A stretch of 30,499 nt of DNA from an uncultured Oscillospiraceae bacterium (lineage in GTDB: Bacteria; Bacillota_A; Clostridia; Oscillospirales; Oscillospiraceae), in the NCBI GenBank assembly GCA_934561335.1, contig CAKTGD010000002.1:1-30499 (forward strand), written 5' to 3'. Positions within the stretch are counted from its first letter, which is position 1; each line of letters begins with the position of its first letter. Made by a program: the position numbers and the translations under genes. Below are positions 8,020 to 15,853 of the stretch, one piece after another. The notes beneath the pieces were generated by a model, which saw nothing but the letters and a program-made list of their open reading frames with translations, had not been told where the DNA came from and did no database searches.

Positions 8020-9033
8020 ATGGAAGAATTATTAAAGATCGAAAACTTATCTGTGGGGATTGATTCTCCGGCAGGTAAGGTGCAGGCCGTCCGCGATGTG
8101 AGCTTTGCGCTCCACCCCGGCGAGGTGCTTGCCATCGTAGGCGAATCCGGCTGCGGAAAAAGTATACTCTGCAAGGCAATTATGAAGCTGCTGCCCAAGC
8201 GCGCAAAAATCGAGGGCGGCAAGATCTATGCCAGCGGCGTGGATATTACCGGCTACTCCGACAAGGATATGCGTAAGCTCCGGGGCAAGCTGTTCTCCAT
8301 GATCTTTCAAGATCCCATGACCGCCCTGAATCCAACCTTGCCCATCGGCAAGCAGATTGCCGAGGCCGTTCTGATCCACCAGCCCAAGCTGTCCAAAGAG
8401 CAGGTCTATAACCGGGTCATCGAGCTGATGGAGCTGGTGGGCATCCGCCAGCCTCACGAGCGGTACAAGCTGTATCCCTACAACTTCTCCGGCGGCATGC
8501 GCCAGAGAAGCGTCATGGCAATTGCGCTGGCAGCCGCCCCCAGAATCCTGCTGGCTGACGAGCCCACCACCGCTTTGGATGTGACCATTCAGGCCCAGAT
8601 TCTGGATCTTTTGAAGGAGATTCAGGTGAAGATGGGCACCGCGACCATTCTGGTTTCCCACGATCTGGGTGTGGTGGCACGGTGCGCAGACCGGGTAGCC
8701 ATCATGTATGCCGGCAAAATTGTGGAAATCGGCACTGCCGAGGAGGTATACTATGACCCCCGGCACCCCTATACATGGGGGCTGATGCAGTCCCTTCCCG
8801 CCCTGAACAAGGGTACTCAGGCGCTGAAGGCCATCCCCGGTATGCCGCCTACTCTGATCGACCCGCCCCAAGGAGACGCTTTCGCCTGTCGGAACGAATA
8901 TGCTCTGGAGATCGACTATCAGGAGCAGCCGCCTATGTTCCGGATCACCGATACGCACTATGCGGCAACATGGCTTCTGGATCCCAGAGCCCCCCAAATC
9001 ACTTCACCGATAGGAGGGAAGAAACATGTCTGA
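8020..9033 (+). CDS. Peptide-type ABC transporter ATPase (DppD-like)
   Basis: A 337-residue ATPase of the oligo/dipeptide transporter group. Walker A GESGCGKS is near residue 43, the Q-loop FQDPMTALNPT near 94, signature FSGGMRQR near 156, and Walker B ILLADEPTTALDVTIQ near 177, followed by the switch His in VSHDLG. The C-terminal oligopeptide extension of this family is present (residues about 255-330, beginning HPYTWGLMQSLP). It has only one clear Cys where DppD proteins often carry four for an iron-sulfur site, so that cluster is probably absent. Its end overlaps the start of the second ATPase gene by 8 bases, indicating coupled translation. It acts at the inner membrane face with the partner ATPase and two permeases. 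Confidence 0.9.
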   Translation: MEELLKIENLSVGIDSPAGKVQAVRDVSFALHPGEVLAIVGESGCGKSILCKAIMKLLPKRAKIEGGKIYASGVDITGYSDKDMRKLRGKLFSMIFQDPMTALNPTLPIGKQIAEAVLIHQPKLSKEQVYNRVIELMELVGIRQPHERYKLYPYNFSGGMRQRSVMAIALAAAPRILLADEPTTALDVTIQAQILDLLKEIQVKMGTATILVSHDLGVVARCADRVAIMYAGKIVEIGTAEEVYYDPRHPYTWGLMQSLPALNKGTQALKAIPGMPPTLIDPPQGDAFACRNEYALEIDYQEQPPMFRITDTHYAATWLLDPRAPQITSPIGGKKHV

Positions 9034-9925
9034 GATTTTGTTGGATGTGCAGCACCTCTCCCACGTGTTCAAATTGGGCAAGCACGCCATGATCAAGGCG
9101 GTGGACAATGTCTCCTTTCAAATGCAAAGGGGAGAGATTTTCGGTCTTGTGGGCGAGTCCGGCTCAGGGAAATCCACTGTGGCCCGCTGCATCATGAATG
9201 TTTACTGGCCCATTGAAGGAAACATCCTGTACAACGGCATCGATGTCTGTGACAAGCGCCAGTTTGTCAAGCACCGCAAAAGTCTGGAGGCGCGGCGCCA
9301 GATCATCTTTCAGGATTCCACCTCCAGCTTGAATCAGCGTATGACGGTGGCGGATATTATCGCAGAGCCTATGGCGATCCACCGCATAACCCCTCCCAGA
9401 GGGAGCCTGCGGGCAGAGGCGGAATTTCAGCTGCGCTATGTCGGCATGGATCGCACCTACCTGGACAAATATCCCCCGGAGCTTTCCGGCGGCCAGCGCC
9501 AGCGGGTAGCCATTGCCCGAGCCCTTTCCATGGAGCCGGAGCTTCTGGTAGCGGACGAGCCCATTGCCTCGCTGGATGTGTCAATTCAGGCCCAGATCAT
9601 CAATTTATTGCGCCACTGCAATCGGGAGCATGGCTGCTCCATGCTGTTTATCGCCCACGACCTGTCCATGGTGGAATACCTGTGTGACCGGGTAGGCGTT
9701 ATGTACCGCGGTAAGCTGGTGGAGCTGGCGCCGACCCGGTCGCTCTATGATGATCCCCGGCATCCCTATACCAAGGCTTTGCTGTCTGCCATTCCGGTTC
9801 CCGATCCCATTGCCGAGCGGAACAAGGTGCGGGTGGACTTTGACGAGCTCGACTTTGACCGTGACGGTGTGCTGACGGAGGTGGCGCCCGGTCATTTTGT
9901 GCTGGGAAAGGAGGCAGACGCATGA
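9026..9925 (+). CDS. Peptide-type ABC transporter ATPase (DppF-like)
   Basis: A 299-residue second ATPase of the same importer. Walker A GESGSGKST is near residue 42, followed by the Q-loop FQDSTSSLNQRMTV, signature LSGGQRQR near residue 151, Walker B LLVADEPIASLDVSIQ, and the switch motif IAHDLSMV. The C-terminus contains the oligopeptide-type HPYTKALLSAIPVPDP segment. The start codon lies inside the end of the upstream ATPase gene, with an AGGAGG site just before it, and the stop overlaps the permease start (ATGA). Nothing is missing, so the pair should form an active heterodimer. Confidence 0.92.
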   Translation: MSEILLDVQHLSHVFKLGKHAMIKAVDNVSFQMQRGEIFGLVGESGSGKSTVARCIMNVYWPIEGNILYNGIDVCDKRQFVKHRKSLEARRQIIFQDSTSSLNQRMTVADIIAEPMAIHRITPPRGSLRAEAEFQLRYVGMDRTYLDKYPPELSGGQRQRVAIARALSMEPELLVADEPIASLDVSIQAQIINLLRHCNREHGCSMLFIAHDLSMVEYLCDRVGVMYRGKLVELAPTRSLYDDPRHPYTKALLSAIPVPDPIAERNKVRVDFDELDFDRDGVLTEVAPGHFVLGKEADA

Positions 9926-10926
9926 GAAAAAATCCTTTTCTTTACTACGGAAGGAAAATTCTGGTGTTCCTGCTGAGTGTGTTTCTTCTCTCGGTGGCCG
10001 TTTTCTACATCTCCCGCCTTGCGCCCGGCGATCCCCTGATGAGCTACTATGGCGAGCGGGTGGAAAAGATGAGCGTACAGGAGAAGGCAGAGGCAAGAGA
10101 CAAACTGGGGCTGAACGATCCCATCCACATCCAATACATCCGCTGGCTGGAAAAGGCTGCCAAGGGCGACTTTGGCATTTCCTTCAAGTACAAGCAGGAT
10201 GTTATGGAGGTAATCGGTCAGCGGATCGGATTCACCCTGATTCTGGGCGGTATCGGCTTTATTCTCACCTTTGTAGGTGCGCTGCTGCTGGGAATCCTGT
10301 GTGCATGGAACGAGGATAAATGGCTGGATCGGATCTTGTGCAGCGTTGGCACGCTGCTGAGCTGCATCCCGGAGTTCTGGCTATCTCTGGTGCTGATCCT
10401 GCTATTTGCGGTAAACCTTCATTGGCTGCCCAGCAGCGGTGCCTATGACATCGGCCACAGGAATGATGTGCTGAATATCCTTCGGCATCTGATCCTGCCC
10501 CTGATCATCGTGGTGCTGCAGCATCTTTGGTACTATGGCTACATGATCCGCAACAAGCTGCTGGAGGAAACCAGAGCGGACTATGTGCTTCTGGGAAAAT
10601 CCAAGGGGCTGGGCAAAAAGGACATCATGTTCAAGCACTGCCTGCGGAATATCATCCCCTCCTACATCAGCATTATGGCAATCTCCGTTCCCCATGTGAT
10701 GGGCGGCACCTATATCGTGGAAACGGTGTTCAGCTATCCCGGTATTGGCGCGCTGTCCTACGAAAGCGCCCGGTATCACGATTACAATCTGCTTATGGTG
10801 CTTTGCATGATGACCGGGATTCTGGTGATTTTCTGCAACCTGATCGGGCAGATCATCAACGAGAAGATCGATCCCCGGATCAAGGCAAATGACGTGGTAG
10901 AAACATCGGAGGTGACCAGAACATGA
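9922..10926 (+). CDS. Peptide-type ABC transporter permease (DppB-like)
   Basis: A 334-residue permease of the BPD_transp_1 superfamily, subunit B of the peptide importers. The family N-terminus is present: a first membrane helix at residues about 10-30, then LAPGDPLMSYYGE, with an extracytoplasmic stretch RDKLGLNDPIHIQYIRWLEK before the next helices. About six membrane segments are visible. The EAA-type coupling loop is RADYVLLGKSKGLGKKDIMFKH followed by CLRN near residues 216-240. The gene overlaps both neighbours by ATGA-type junctions, consistent with a tightly coupled operon. Confidence 0.92.
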   Translation: MRKNPFLYYGRKILVFLLSVFLLSVAVFYISRLAPGDPLMSYYGERVEKMSVQEKAEARDKLGLNDPIHIQYIRWLEKAAKGDFGISFKYKQDVMEVIGQRIGFTLILGGIGFILTFVGALLLGILCAWNEDKWLDRILCSVGTLLSCIPEFWLSLVLILLFAVNLHWLPSSGAYDIGHRNDVLNILRHLILPLIIVVLQHLWYYGYMIRNKLLEETRADYVLLGKSKGLGKKDIMFKHCLRNIIPSYISIMAISVPHVMGGTYIVETVFSYPGIGALSYESARYHDYNLLMVLCMMTGILVIFCNLIGQIINEKIDPRIKANDVVETSEVTRT

Positions 10927-11810
10927 CGGAAGAAAAGCTGTTCACCGTGGTGGGGATCCGGCAGTCCCCCCCTGCTCCTCCCCAGAAGGTAAAGCGGCAC
11001 AAGGGCTTTCCGTGGATCTCCGCGATCCTGATGGCCGCCATTGTGGTGTGCTGCCTCTTTGCAGAGGTGCTGATGACCAAGGACCCCGGTTACCTCGACC
11101 TGCAAAATTTCAGCGCTGCCCCCAATTCGGAGTTTCTGTTCGGCACAGATACCCTGGGGCGTGACATTTTCTCCGGCATCTGGTACGGCGGCCGGATCTC
11201 CATTGCCATCGGTTTTCTGGCAACCATCATCTCCACCTTTATCGCCGTGGTCTATGGCTCTGTCAGCGGTATAGCCCCCCAGTGGCTGGATACCCTGATG
11301 ATGCGCTTCACAGAAATCTTTCTCAGTGTCCCCGGGCTGCTGCTGGTGCTGTTCCTTCAGGCAATTCTGGGGGCGGCCAATGTGCTGACCTTGTCCGTCG
11401 TCATTGGCGTCACCAGCTGGGCAAGTATTGCCAAGGTCATCCGTACAGAGGTACGGCAGATCAGAAACAGCGAATATGTGGTTGCGTCCCGCTGTATGGG
11501 CGGCAATTTTTTCCACATTCTGCGCAGGCATCTGGCGCCCAACTTCATCGCCTCCATCATGTTCATGGTGGTCATGAACGTCCGCAGCGCCATCGGCTCT
11601 GAGTCTACCCTCAGCTTCATGGGTATGGGGCTGCCGCTGGAAATCATCTCTTGGGGCAGTATGCTGTCCCTTTCGGAAAAGGCCCTGCTCACCGGCAGCT
11701 GGTGGATCATCCTGATCCCGGGTATTTTTCTGGTGACCCTGCTTATGTGCCTGACCAACATCGGCAACTACCTGCGCAAGAGTGCCAACCATAAAGAAAG
11801 CAACCTTTGA
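10923..11810 (+). CDS. Peptide-type ABC transporter permease (DppC-like)
   Basis: A 295-residue permease, subunit C of the same importer. The cytoplasmic N-terminus with VKRHKGFPW precedes the first helix. The family motif FGTDTLGRDIFSGIWYGGR is at about residues 73-91. The EAA coupling loop includes RNSEYVVASRCMGGNFFHIL near 180-200, followed by RRHLAPNF. The final segment, FMGMGLPLEIISWGSMLS, is also characteristic. It overlaps the DppB-like gene by 4 bases and is last in the operon, with hairpins beyond it. Confidence 0.92.
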   Translation: MTEEKLFTVVGIRQSPPAPPQKVKRHKGFPWISAILMAAIVVCCLFAEVLMTKDPGYLDLQNFSAAPNSEFLFGTDTLGRDIFSGIWYGGRISIAIGFLATIISTFIAVVYGSVSGIAPQWLDTLMMRFTEIFLSVPGLLLVLFLQAILGAANVLTLSVVIGVTSWASIAKVIRTEVRQIRNSEYVVASRCMGGNFFHILRRHLAPNFIASIMFMVVMNVRSAIGSESTLSFMGMGLPLEIISWGSMLSLSEKALLTGSWWIILIPGIFLVTLLMCLTNIGNYLRKSANHKESNL

Positions 11811-11846
11811 TCCACTATCCCGCCGCGTTACGACGTATCAAGCGCA

Positions 11847-11886
11847 ATTCCTCCCGGTAAGAACAGCGGTTCTCACCGGGAGGAAT
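11847..11886 (+). terminator. Hairpin after the peptide transporter operon
   Basis: ATTCCTCCCGGT (11847-11858) pairs with ACCGGGAGGAAT (11875-11886), with an inner AGAAC/GTTCT stem (11860-11864 and 11869-11873) and one mismatch. The T tract after it is weak, so it may act as a stabiliser or as the first of two terminators. Confidence 0.6.
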
Positions 11887-11993
11887 CGTTCGTATTCGCT
11901 TGTTCAGCCGTTTCACTGCAAGAGTCTGCCGCGCTGTTTGATTCCCGAAAAAGAGAAACACGGTTCAACGCCAAAGCGGCAGCGCATTAAAGC

Positions 11994-12026
11994 CGCAGGC
12001 CGCAGTCTTAAAGGCTGCGGCCTGCG
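11994..12026. terminator. Bidirectional terminator between convergent genes
   Basis: CGCAGGCCGCAG (11994-12005) pairs perfectly with 12015-12026. The plus-strand side is followed by TTCTCTTTACTTTT and the minus-strand side by GCTTTAATG. It lies 6 bases from the stop of the DUF1836 gene, so it can serve that gene and the peptide transporter operon. Confidence 0.75.
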
Positions 12027-12032
12027 TTCTCT

Positions 12033-12641
12033 TTACTTTTCAGGCTCACGCAGCGCCACCGCCTCCTCAGAATAAGGCGCGCCCTGCAAATCCAATAATT
12101 TTGTGGTCAACAGCCGGGAAAAATTGCTCATTACCGCCGTAGAGAGCACAAAACTGTTCACATCGGCCACACCTGCCTCATTTGTCTCCAGCAGCTGCGC
12201 GGCCATCCCCTCCACCATTGTTACAAACACGTGGGCAGAGCTGATATACTGCTCCACGAAGGCTTCATATGTCTTTTTGACCTCCTCCTCCGAAAGACCG
12301 TTGGGCAGGATCTTCTGAATCTCAGACATGGTCAAGCTCTGCTTCAGGGCGCAGATCATGATCAGATAGGCGATATGGATGCGGTTATACTTTTTCTTCT
12401 CCGGCGCAGGCATCAGCTTCATGCGTACATAGTTATTGATGGCACTGGTGGTGATGATCTGCTCCTCTTTTTCCTTTTTGGGTAAAAAGGGGAGGTAATG
12501 GCTCAGCAGTGTCAGAACCTGATCCATATACAGCCCAAGTGTCGGAATCTGGTCCCAGGTGGGCAAGCGGTATTGCTGTAAATAGTGGCTCCAGCGGCGC
12601 AATTTGCCGGCAACGAGCTGGGAATCATATTTCTCTTGCAT
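12033..12641 (-). CDS. DUF1836 domain-containing protein
   Basis: A soluble 202-residue protein that I recognise as DUF1836 from the arrangement LPTWDQIPTLGLYMDQVLTL at about residues 27-46 and TTSAINNYVRMKLMPAPEKKKYNRIHIAYL at about 64-93. The latter resembles a MerR-like helix-turn-helix, with an Asn-Tyr-Val recognition segment. The family is common in Firmicutes, and its function is not established; DNA binding is a plausible guess. The start at 12641 is preferred over an upstream ATG at 12665 because AGGAG lies about 11 bases before it and nothing precedes the other. It is divergent from the DegV gene across a 150-bp region with a promoter for each. Confidence 0.8.
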   Translation of the reverse strand: MQEKYDSQLVAGKLRRWSHYLQQYRLPTWDQIPTLGLYMDQVLTLLSHYLPFLPKKEKEEQIITTSAINNYVRMKLMPAPEKKKYNRIHIAYLIMICALKQSLTMSEIQKILPNGLSEEEVKKTYEAFVEQYISSAHVFVTMVEGMAAQLLETNEAGVADVNSFVLSTAVMSNFSRLLTTKLLDLQGAPYSEEAVALREPEK

Positions 12642-12685
12642 GTTCTCATTTGCTCCTGTTTCCATTTATGCATATATCTATATAA

Positions 12686-12714
12686 AGTATAGCACATACT
12701 ATGAAAAATGACAA
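12686..12714 (-). promoter_or_regulatory. Promoter of the DUF1836 gene
   Basis: On the minus strand, TTGTCA (12709-12714) and TATACT (12686-12691) are separated by 17 bases, about 45 bases before the chosen start codon. This is a good sigma-A match. Confidence 0.7.
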
Positions 12715-12732
12715 GACACACCATAATATCTA

Positions 12733-12760
12733 TTGACACAATTAAGAAATGATATATAAT
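12733..12760 (+). promoter_or_regulatory. Promoter of the DegV gene
   Basis: A consensus TTGACA (12733-12738) is followed after 16 bases by a consensus TATAAT (12755-12760), 35 bases ahead of the degV start codon. Its -35 box is only 19 bases from that of the divergent DUF1836 promoter, so polymerases could interfere with each other. Confidence 0.8.
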
Positions 12761-12795
12761 AATATGTATCATTAGATTTAAACGAGGTATTCATT

Positions 12796-13671
12796 ATGTC
12801 CTTTGTGATTTCTACCGATACTTCCGCCAACCTTCCCACCGCGGAATTGGTGCATCATCAGTTGACGCTGCTGCCTTTTTCCTACATCGTAAACGGTGAG
12901 GAGCACCAGTGCTTGGATCTGGCCGCTTTTGACGCGGACGCCTATTATGATATGCTGCACCGCACGCCGGTCAGCACCTCCATGGTCTCCATGGATCAGT
13001 ATGCGCAGGTATGGGAGCCTCTGCTGGAAGCGGGACACGACGTCCTGCATATTGGCATGTCCTCCGGCATCAGCGGCGCCTATCAGTCGGCCGTCATGGC
13101 TGCACGGGAGCTGCGGGAAGCCTATCCTCAGCGGCGCCTTGTGGTGTTTGACACCCGCGCCGCCTCACTGGGCGAGGGACTTCAGGTACTCCACGGCGCC
13201 ACCTGTCGGGAGGCCGGCTATACGCTGGACGAAACGATACGGGAGCTGACGGCGCTGCGCGCCCGGATTCGCCAGATCTTCACGGTGGACGACCTGATGC
13301 ATCTGCGGCGCGGCGGACGCGTTTCCGGTGTGGCCGCCGCCGTGGGAACGGCGCTGCGGATCAAACCCCTGCTGAAGGGTGACGCGGCGGGCCGCATCGT
13401 GGTGTTCGGCAAGGTGCAGGGCCGCAAGCGGGCCATTCGTTCTCTGGCAGACAACTTTGCCGAAAACGCAGAGCTGCTGGGCCACTGGCCGGTTGGTATT
13501 GCCCACGCCGGCTGCCGGGACGAGGCATTGGAGCTGGCCGCCACGCTGCATGCATCCGACCCCAAGGCCCGGATTATTGTGGTGGACTATGAGCCGGTCA
13601 CCGGCAGTCATGTAGGCCCCGGCGCGCTGGCTATGTTCTATGTGGCCCATGAGGACGCGCGTCCCTTGTAA
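12796..13671 (+). CDS. DegV family fatty-acid-binding protein
   Basis: A 291-residue DegV protein. These bind a fatty acid and, in Gram-positive bacteria, can act as FakB subunits that present fatty acids to the kinase FakA. Family signatures are: the N-terminal STDTSANLP; residues about 57-66, PVSTSMVSMD, corresponding to the conserved TSqpS-type site; the SSGISGAYQSA loop near residue 95 that contacts the carboxylate; FDTRAASLGEG near 121; and the DDLMHLRRGGRVS segment near 171, followed by LRIKPLL. The C-terminus has GSHVGPGALAMFY, the usual closing motif. No FakA gene is nearby, as is common for FakB genes. The fatty acid bound cannot be predicted. Confidence 0.92.
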   Translation: MSFVISTDTSANLPTAELVHHQLTLLPFSYIVNGEEHQCLDLAAFDADAYYDMLHRTPVSTSMVSMDQYAQVWEPLLEAGHDVLHIGMSSGISGAYQSAVMAARELREAYPQRRLVVFDTRAASLGEGLQVLHGATCREAGYTLDETIRELTALRARIRQIFTVDDLMHLRRGGRVSGVAAAVGTALRIKPLLKGDAAGRIVVFGKVQGRKRAIRSLADNFAENAELLGHWPVGIAHAGCRDEALELAATLHASDPKARIIVVDYEPVTGSHVGPGALAMFYVAHEDARPL

Positions 13672-13723
13672 TATCTGTTAATTTTCCCCCGCTCTTTCGC
13701 CGCGATTTTATGATTTTCATATA

Positions 13724-13753
13724 TAGACAACAGTGGTTTGATCCGCCTATAAT
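13724..13753 (+). promoter_or_regulatory. Promoter of the cysteine operon leader
   Basis: TAGACA (13724-13729) is followed after 18 bases by a perfect TATAAT (13748-13753). Transcription would begin near 13760, about 25 bases before the start codon of the cysteine-rich leader peptide. Confidence 0.75.
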
Positions 13754-13783
13754 ATGGAAAATATTTCGAAAGGAAGAATCCGT

Positions 13784-13885
13784 ATGCTGTATCGTGCAAC
13801 TTGTCAGAGCTGTGTGTCCATGTGCTGCATGGGCTTGGTTTGTTGCGCGTTTCGATGTCATACGTTTTCTGTCTGCGCCGCATAG
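13784..13885 (+). CDS. Cysteine-rich leader peptide of the cysK-cysE operon
   Basis: A 33-codon frame (ATG to TAG) preceded by AAGGAAG with 7 bases of spacing, which is an ideal ribosome binding site. Eight of the 33 residues are Cys (positions 7, 10, 14, 15, 20, 21, 25 and 31), including two Cys-Cys pairs. This is far above the abundance expected in any ordinary protein. It sits between a good promoter and a perfect intrinsic terminator, directly upstream of cysteine synthase. By analogy with the trp, his and leu attenuators, I infer that translation of the Cys codons senses charged cysteinyl-tRNA. Similar polycysteine upstream frames are known in mycobacteria. The usual device in Firmicutes for this purpose is a T-box, and none is visible here. 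The peptide itself probably has no function after translation. Confidence 0.85.
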   Translation: MLYRATCQSCVSMCCMGLVCCAFRCHTFSVCAA

Positions 13886-13925
13886 GGGGCGTAGAAGCTT
13901 TTGAGAGCCGCACAGAGGGTGTATG
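13859..13925 (+). promoter_or_regulatory. Antiterminator pairing in the cysK leader
   Basis: The segment CATACGTTTTCTGT (13859-13872), which is codons 26-30 of the leader peptide, can pair along all 14 bases with ACAGAGGGTGTATG (13912-13925). Ten pairs are Watson-Crick and four are consecutive G.U pairs. The second partner is exactly the 5' arm of the terminator, so the two structures exclude each other. A 7-bp hairpin, CTGCGCC (13873-13879) with GGCGTAG (13888-13894), starts at the very next base and could stack on it. A ribosome stalled at Cys codons 14-15 or 20-21 would leave the segment free; one that reaches the stop codon would cover it. Confidence 0.8.
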
Positions 13926-13950
13926 ACAATCATACACCCTCTGTTTTTTT
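13912..13950 (+). terminator. Leader terminator (attenuator) of the cysteine operon
   Basis: ACAGAGGGTGTATG (13912-13925) and its exact complement (13931-13944) form a 14-bp stem with the loop ACAAT, followed by a run of seven T (13944-13950). It stands 58 bases before the cysK start codon and well after the promoter, where it can only act as a conditional terminator of the cysK-cysE transcript. Confidence 0.93.
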
Positions 13951-14007
13951 GCGCATAACATAAAAAACCATACCACAAACGGCGGAAACGCAGAAAGGAA
14001 GATCTCA

Positions 14008-14937
14008 ATGGGTATTTATCACTCTGTAGAGCAGCTGGTGGGCAACACGCCGCTGCTGCGCGTAGCACATTACGAAAAGGCGCGGGGGCTGCAAGCCACG
14101 CTGCTGGTCAAGCTGGAACGCTGCAACCCCGCAGGCAGCGTCAAGGATCGCGTGGCGCTGGAGATGCTGCGTCAGGCAGAACAGCACGGTGCGCTGAAGT
14201 CCGGCGGCACCGTGATCGAACCCACCTCCGGCAACACCGGCATCGGTCTGGCCGCCATGGCAGCCGCGAGAGGCTATCGGGTAATCCTGACCATGCCCGC
14301 CAGCATGAGCACCGAACGGCGGGCCATCCTGAAGGCCTACGGTGCGGAGCTGGTGCTGGTAAACGAGGGCGGGATGGCCGGCGTTGTGGCCAAGGCCGAG
14401 GAGCTGGCCCGCGAAATCCCCGGCAGCTTTCTGGCCGGTCAATTCGACAATCCCGCCAATCCGGCCGCCCACTATAAAACCACCGGCCCGGAGATCTGGC
14501 GGGATACCGATGGACATGTGGATATCTTTGTAGCAGGCGTCGGCACCGGCGGCACCGTCTCCGGCGTCGGCCGGTATCTGAAGGAGCAGAACCCCGCCAT
14601 CCGCGTTGTGGCGGTGGAGCCGGCCGCCTCTCCCCTGTTGAGTCAGGGGCACGCAGGCCCCCACGGCCTACAGGGTATCGGTGCCAACTTTGTGCCCCAA
14701 AACTATGACGCCGCGGTGGTGGATGAGATCCTTACCGTGGCAGAGGAGGATGCCTACCGCACGGCGCGGCTGCTGGCGCGGACAGAGGGCGTTATGGTCG
14801 GTATTACCTCAGGTGCGGCGCTTTGGGTCGCTGACGTACTGGCTCGCCGCAGTGAAAACCATGGGAAAACCATCGTGGCGCTGCTGCCGGATGACGGCGG
14901 ACGCTACCTGTCCACCGCTTTGTGGGCAGAGGAGTAA
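14008..14937 (+). CDS. cysK: Cysteine synthase (O-acetylserine sulfhydrylase)
   Basis: A 309-residue PLP enzyme of fold type II that makes L-cysteine from O-acetyl-L-serine and sulfide. Visible signatures are: NTPLLRV near residue 13; the PLP lysine in NPAGSVKDR at about residues 39-47; the substrate loop TSGNTGIGLA near 72; the phosphate-binding Gly loop GTGGTVSGVG near 177; and the C-terminal GITSGAAL. The length is normal for CysK. The start has AAGGAAG 9 bases upstream. The serine acetyltransferase gene begins 5 bases after its stop, so substrate and product enzymes are made together. Expression is likely controlled by the upstream Cys-codon attenuator. Confidence 0.95.
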   Translation: MGIYHSVEQLVGNTPLLRVAHYEKARGLQATLLVKLERCNPAGSVKDRVALEMLRQAEQHGALKSGGTVIEPTSGNTGIGLAAMAAARGYRVILTMPASMSTERRAILKAYGAELVLVNEGGMAGVVAKAEELAREIPGSFLAGQFDNPANPAAHYKTTGPEIWRDTDGHVDIFVAGVGTGGTVSGVGRYLKEQNPAIRVVAVEPAASPLLSQGHAGPHGLQGIGANFVPQNYDAAVVDEILTVAEEDAYRTARLLARTEGVMVGITSGAALWVADVLARRSENHGKTIVALLPDDGGRYLSTALWAEE

Positions 14938-14941
14938 GCCT

Positions 14942-15805
14942 ATGTACGAGGATCGTATCCGCGCAGCGGCTCAAGTCATGGCCGAAACCATGCGCAGCGC
15001 CCAGCTCCCCATGTACGGCAGCAGCCTGCGCCTGCCTGAGCGCAAGGCCATTATCGCCTTGCTCAGGGAGATTCGCCAGCTGATGTTTCCCGCCTATTTT
15101 GGCAGCAGCGCCTTGATGACGCTGGCTGCGGCAGACTATGCCGCGCTGCTGCTGGAGCACATCGAAAACGCCTTGCGCAAACAGGTTTCACTGGCGCTTC
15201 CGGAAAGTGAAGCTGAGCGTGCTGCCTCTATTGCACGTCAGGTGGTAGATCAGCTGCCCCGCATCCAGCAGCTGCTGCTGAGCGATATCGATGCCATTTT
15301 TGACGGTGACCCCGCCGCGCAGAACCGTGAAGAAATCGTACTGGCCTATCCGGGACTGTTCGCCATTTTCGCCTATCGCATCAGTCACGAGCTGTATCTG
15401 CGGCATGTGCCCACCATTCCCCGCATGATAACGGAATATGCCCACAGCAGAACCGGTATCGACATCCATCCCGGCGCACAGATCGGCAGTTCTTTCTTTA
15501 TTGACCACGGCACCGGCATCGTTGTGGGGGAAACCACGGTGATCGGCGATCACGTAAAGCTGTATCAGGGCGTGACGCTGGGCGCCCTCAGCCCCCGCGG
15601 CGGTCGCGCCCGCAGCAGCGGAAAGCGCCATCCCACGGTGGGAAACGGCGCTACCATCTATTCGGGCGCCTCGATTTTCGGCGGTGAAACCGCAATCGGC
15701 GAAAATGCCGTGGTGGGCGGCAACGCCTTTCTGACCGGCTCCGTAGCCGACAATACGCGGGTGGTAATCCGTCCGCCGGAAACCATTATCCACAGCCAAC
15801 TCTGA
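14942..15805 (+). CDS. cysE: Serine O-acetyltransferase
   Basis: A 287-residue enzyme that makes O-acetyl-L-serine from L-serine and acetyl-CoA, the substrate for the adjacent cysteine synthase. The N-terminal half is helical (residues about 1-170). The C-terminal half is a left-handed beta-helix with hexapeptide repeats, starting HSRTGIDIHPGAQIG near 178. The catalytic region contains FIDHGTGIVVGETTVIGD near 195-212, followed by LYQGVTLGALSPRG. It belongs to the longer variant with an extended helical N-terminus, as in EpsC-like clostridial enzymes. A longer in-frame reading begins inside cysK, but the ATG at 14942, just after the cysK stop, is the natural start. An 11-bp terminator follows the stop codon. 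Confidence 0.92.
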   Translation: MYEDRIRAAAQVMAETMRSAQLPMYGSSLRLPERKAIIALLREIRQLMFPAYFGSSALMTLAAADYAALLLEHIENALRKQVSLALPESEAERAASIARQVVDQLPRIQQLLLSDIDAIFDGDPAAQNREEIVLAYPGLFAIFAYRISHELYLRHVPTIPRMITEYAHSRTGIDIHPGAQIGSSFFIDHGTGIVVGETTVIGDHVKLYQGVTLGALSPRGGRARSSGKRHPTVGNGATIYSGASIFGGETAIGENAVVGGNAFLTGSVADNTRVVIRPPETIIHSQL

Positions 15806-15814
15806 AACGGCTCA

Positions 15815-15853
15815 CGAGGACGCATTCCACGCAATGCGTCCTCGCTTTCTTTT
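15815..15853 (+). terminator. Terminator of the cysteine operon
   Basis: CGAGGACGCAT (15815-15825) pairs with ATGCGTCCTCG (15834-15844), followed by CTTTCTTTT. It is 10 bases after the serine acetyltransferase stop, so the racemase-like gene downstream probably needs its own promoter. Confidence 0.88.

Noticed and set aside
13710..13904. 64-codon frame overlapping the cysteine leader peptide in another frame
   Set aside because: It has no ribosome binding site, and part of it lies upstream of the predicted transcription start. The 33-codon frame has both promoter and ribosome binding site.
13754..14007. T-box or SAM riboswitch in the cysK leader
   Set aside because: I looked for the T-box antiterminator core (a GGTGGxACCGCG-like sequence) and for SAM-type cores and saw neither. 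The peptide attenuator explains the terminator.
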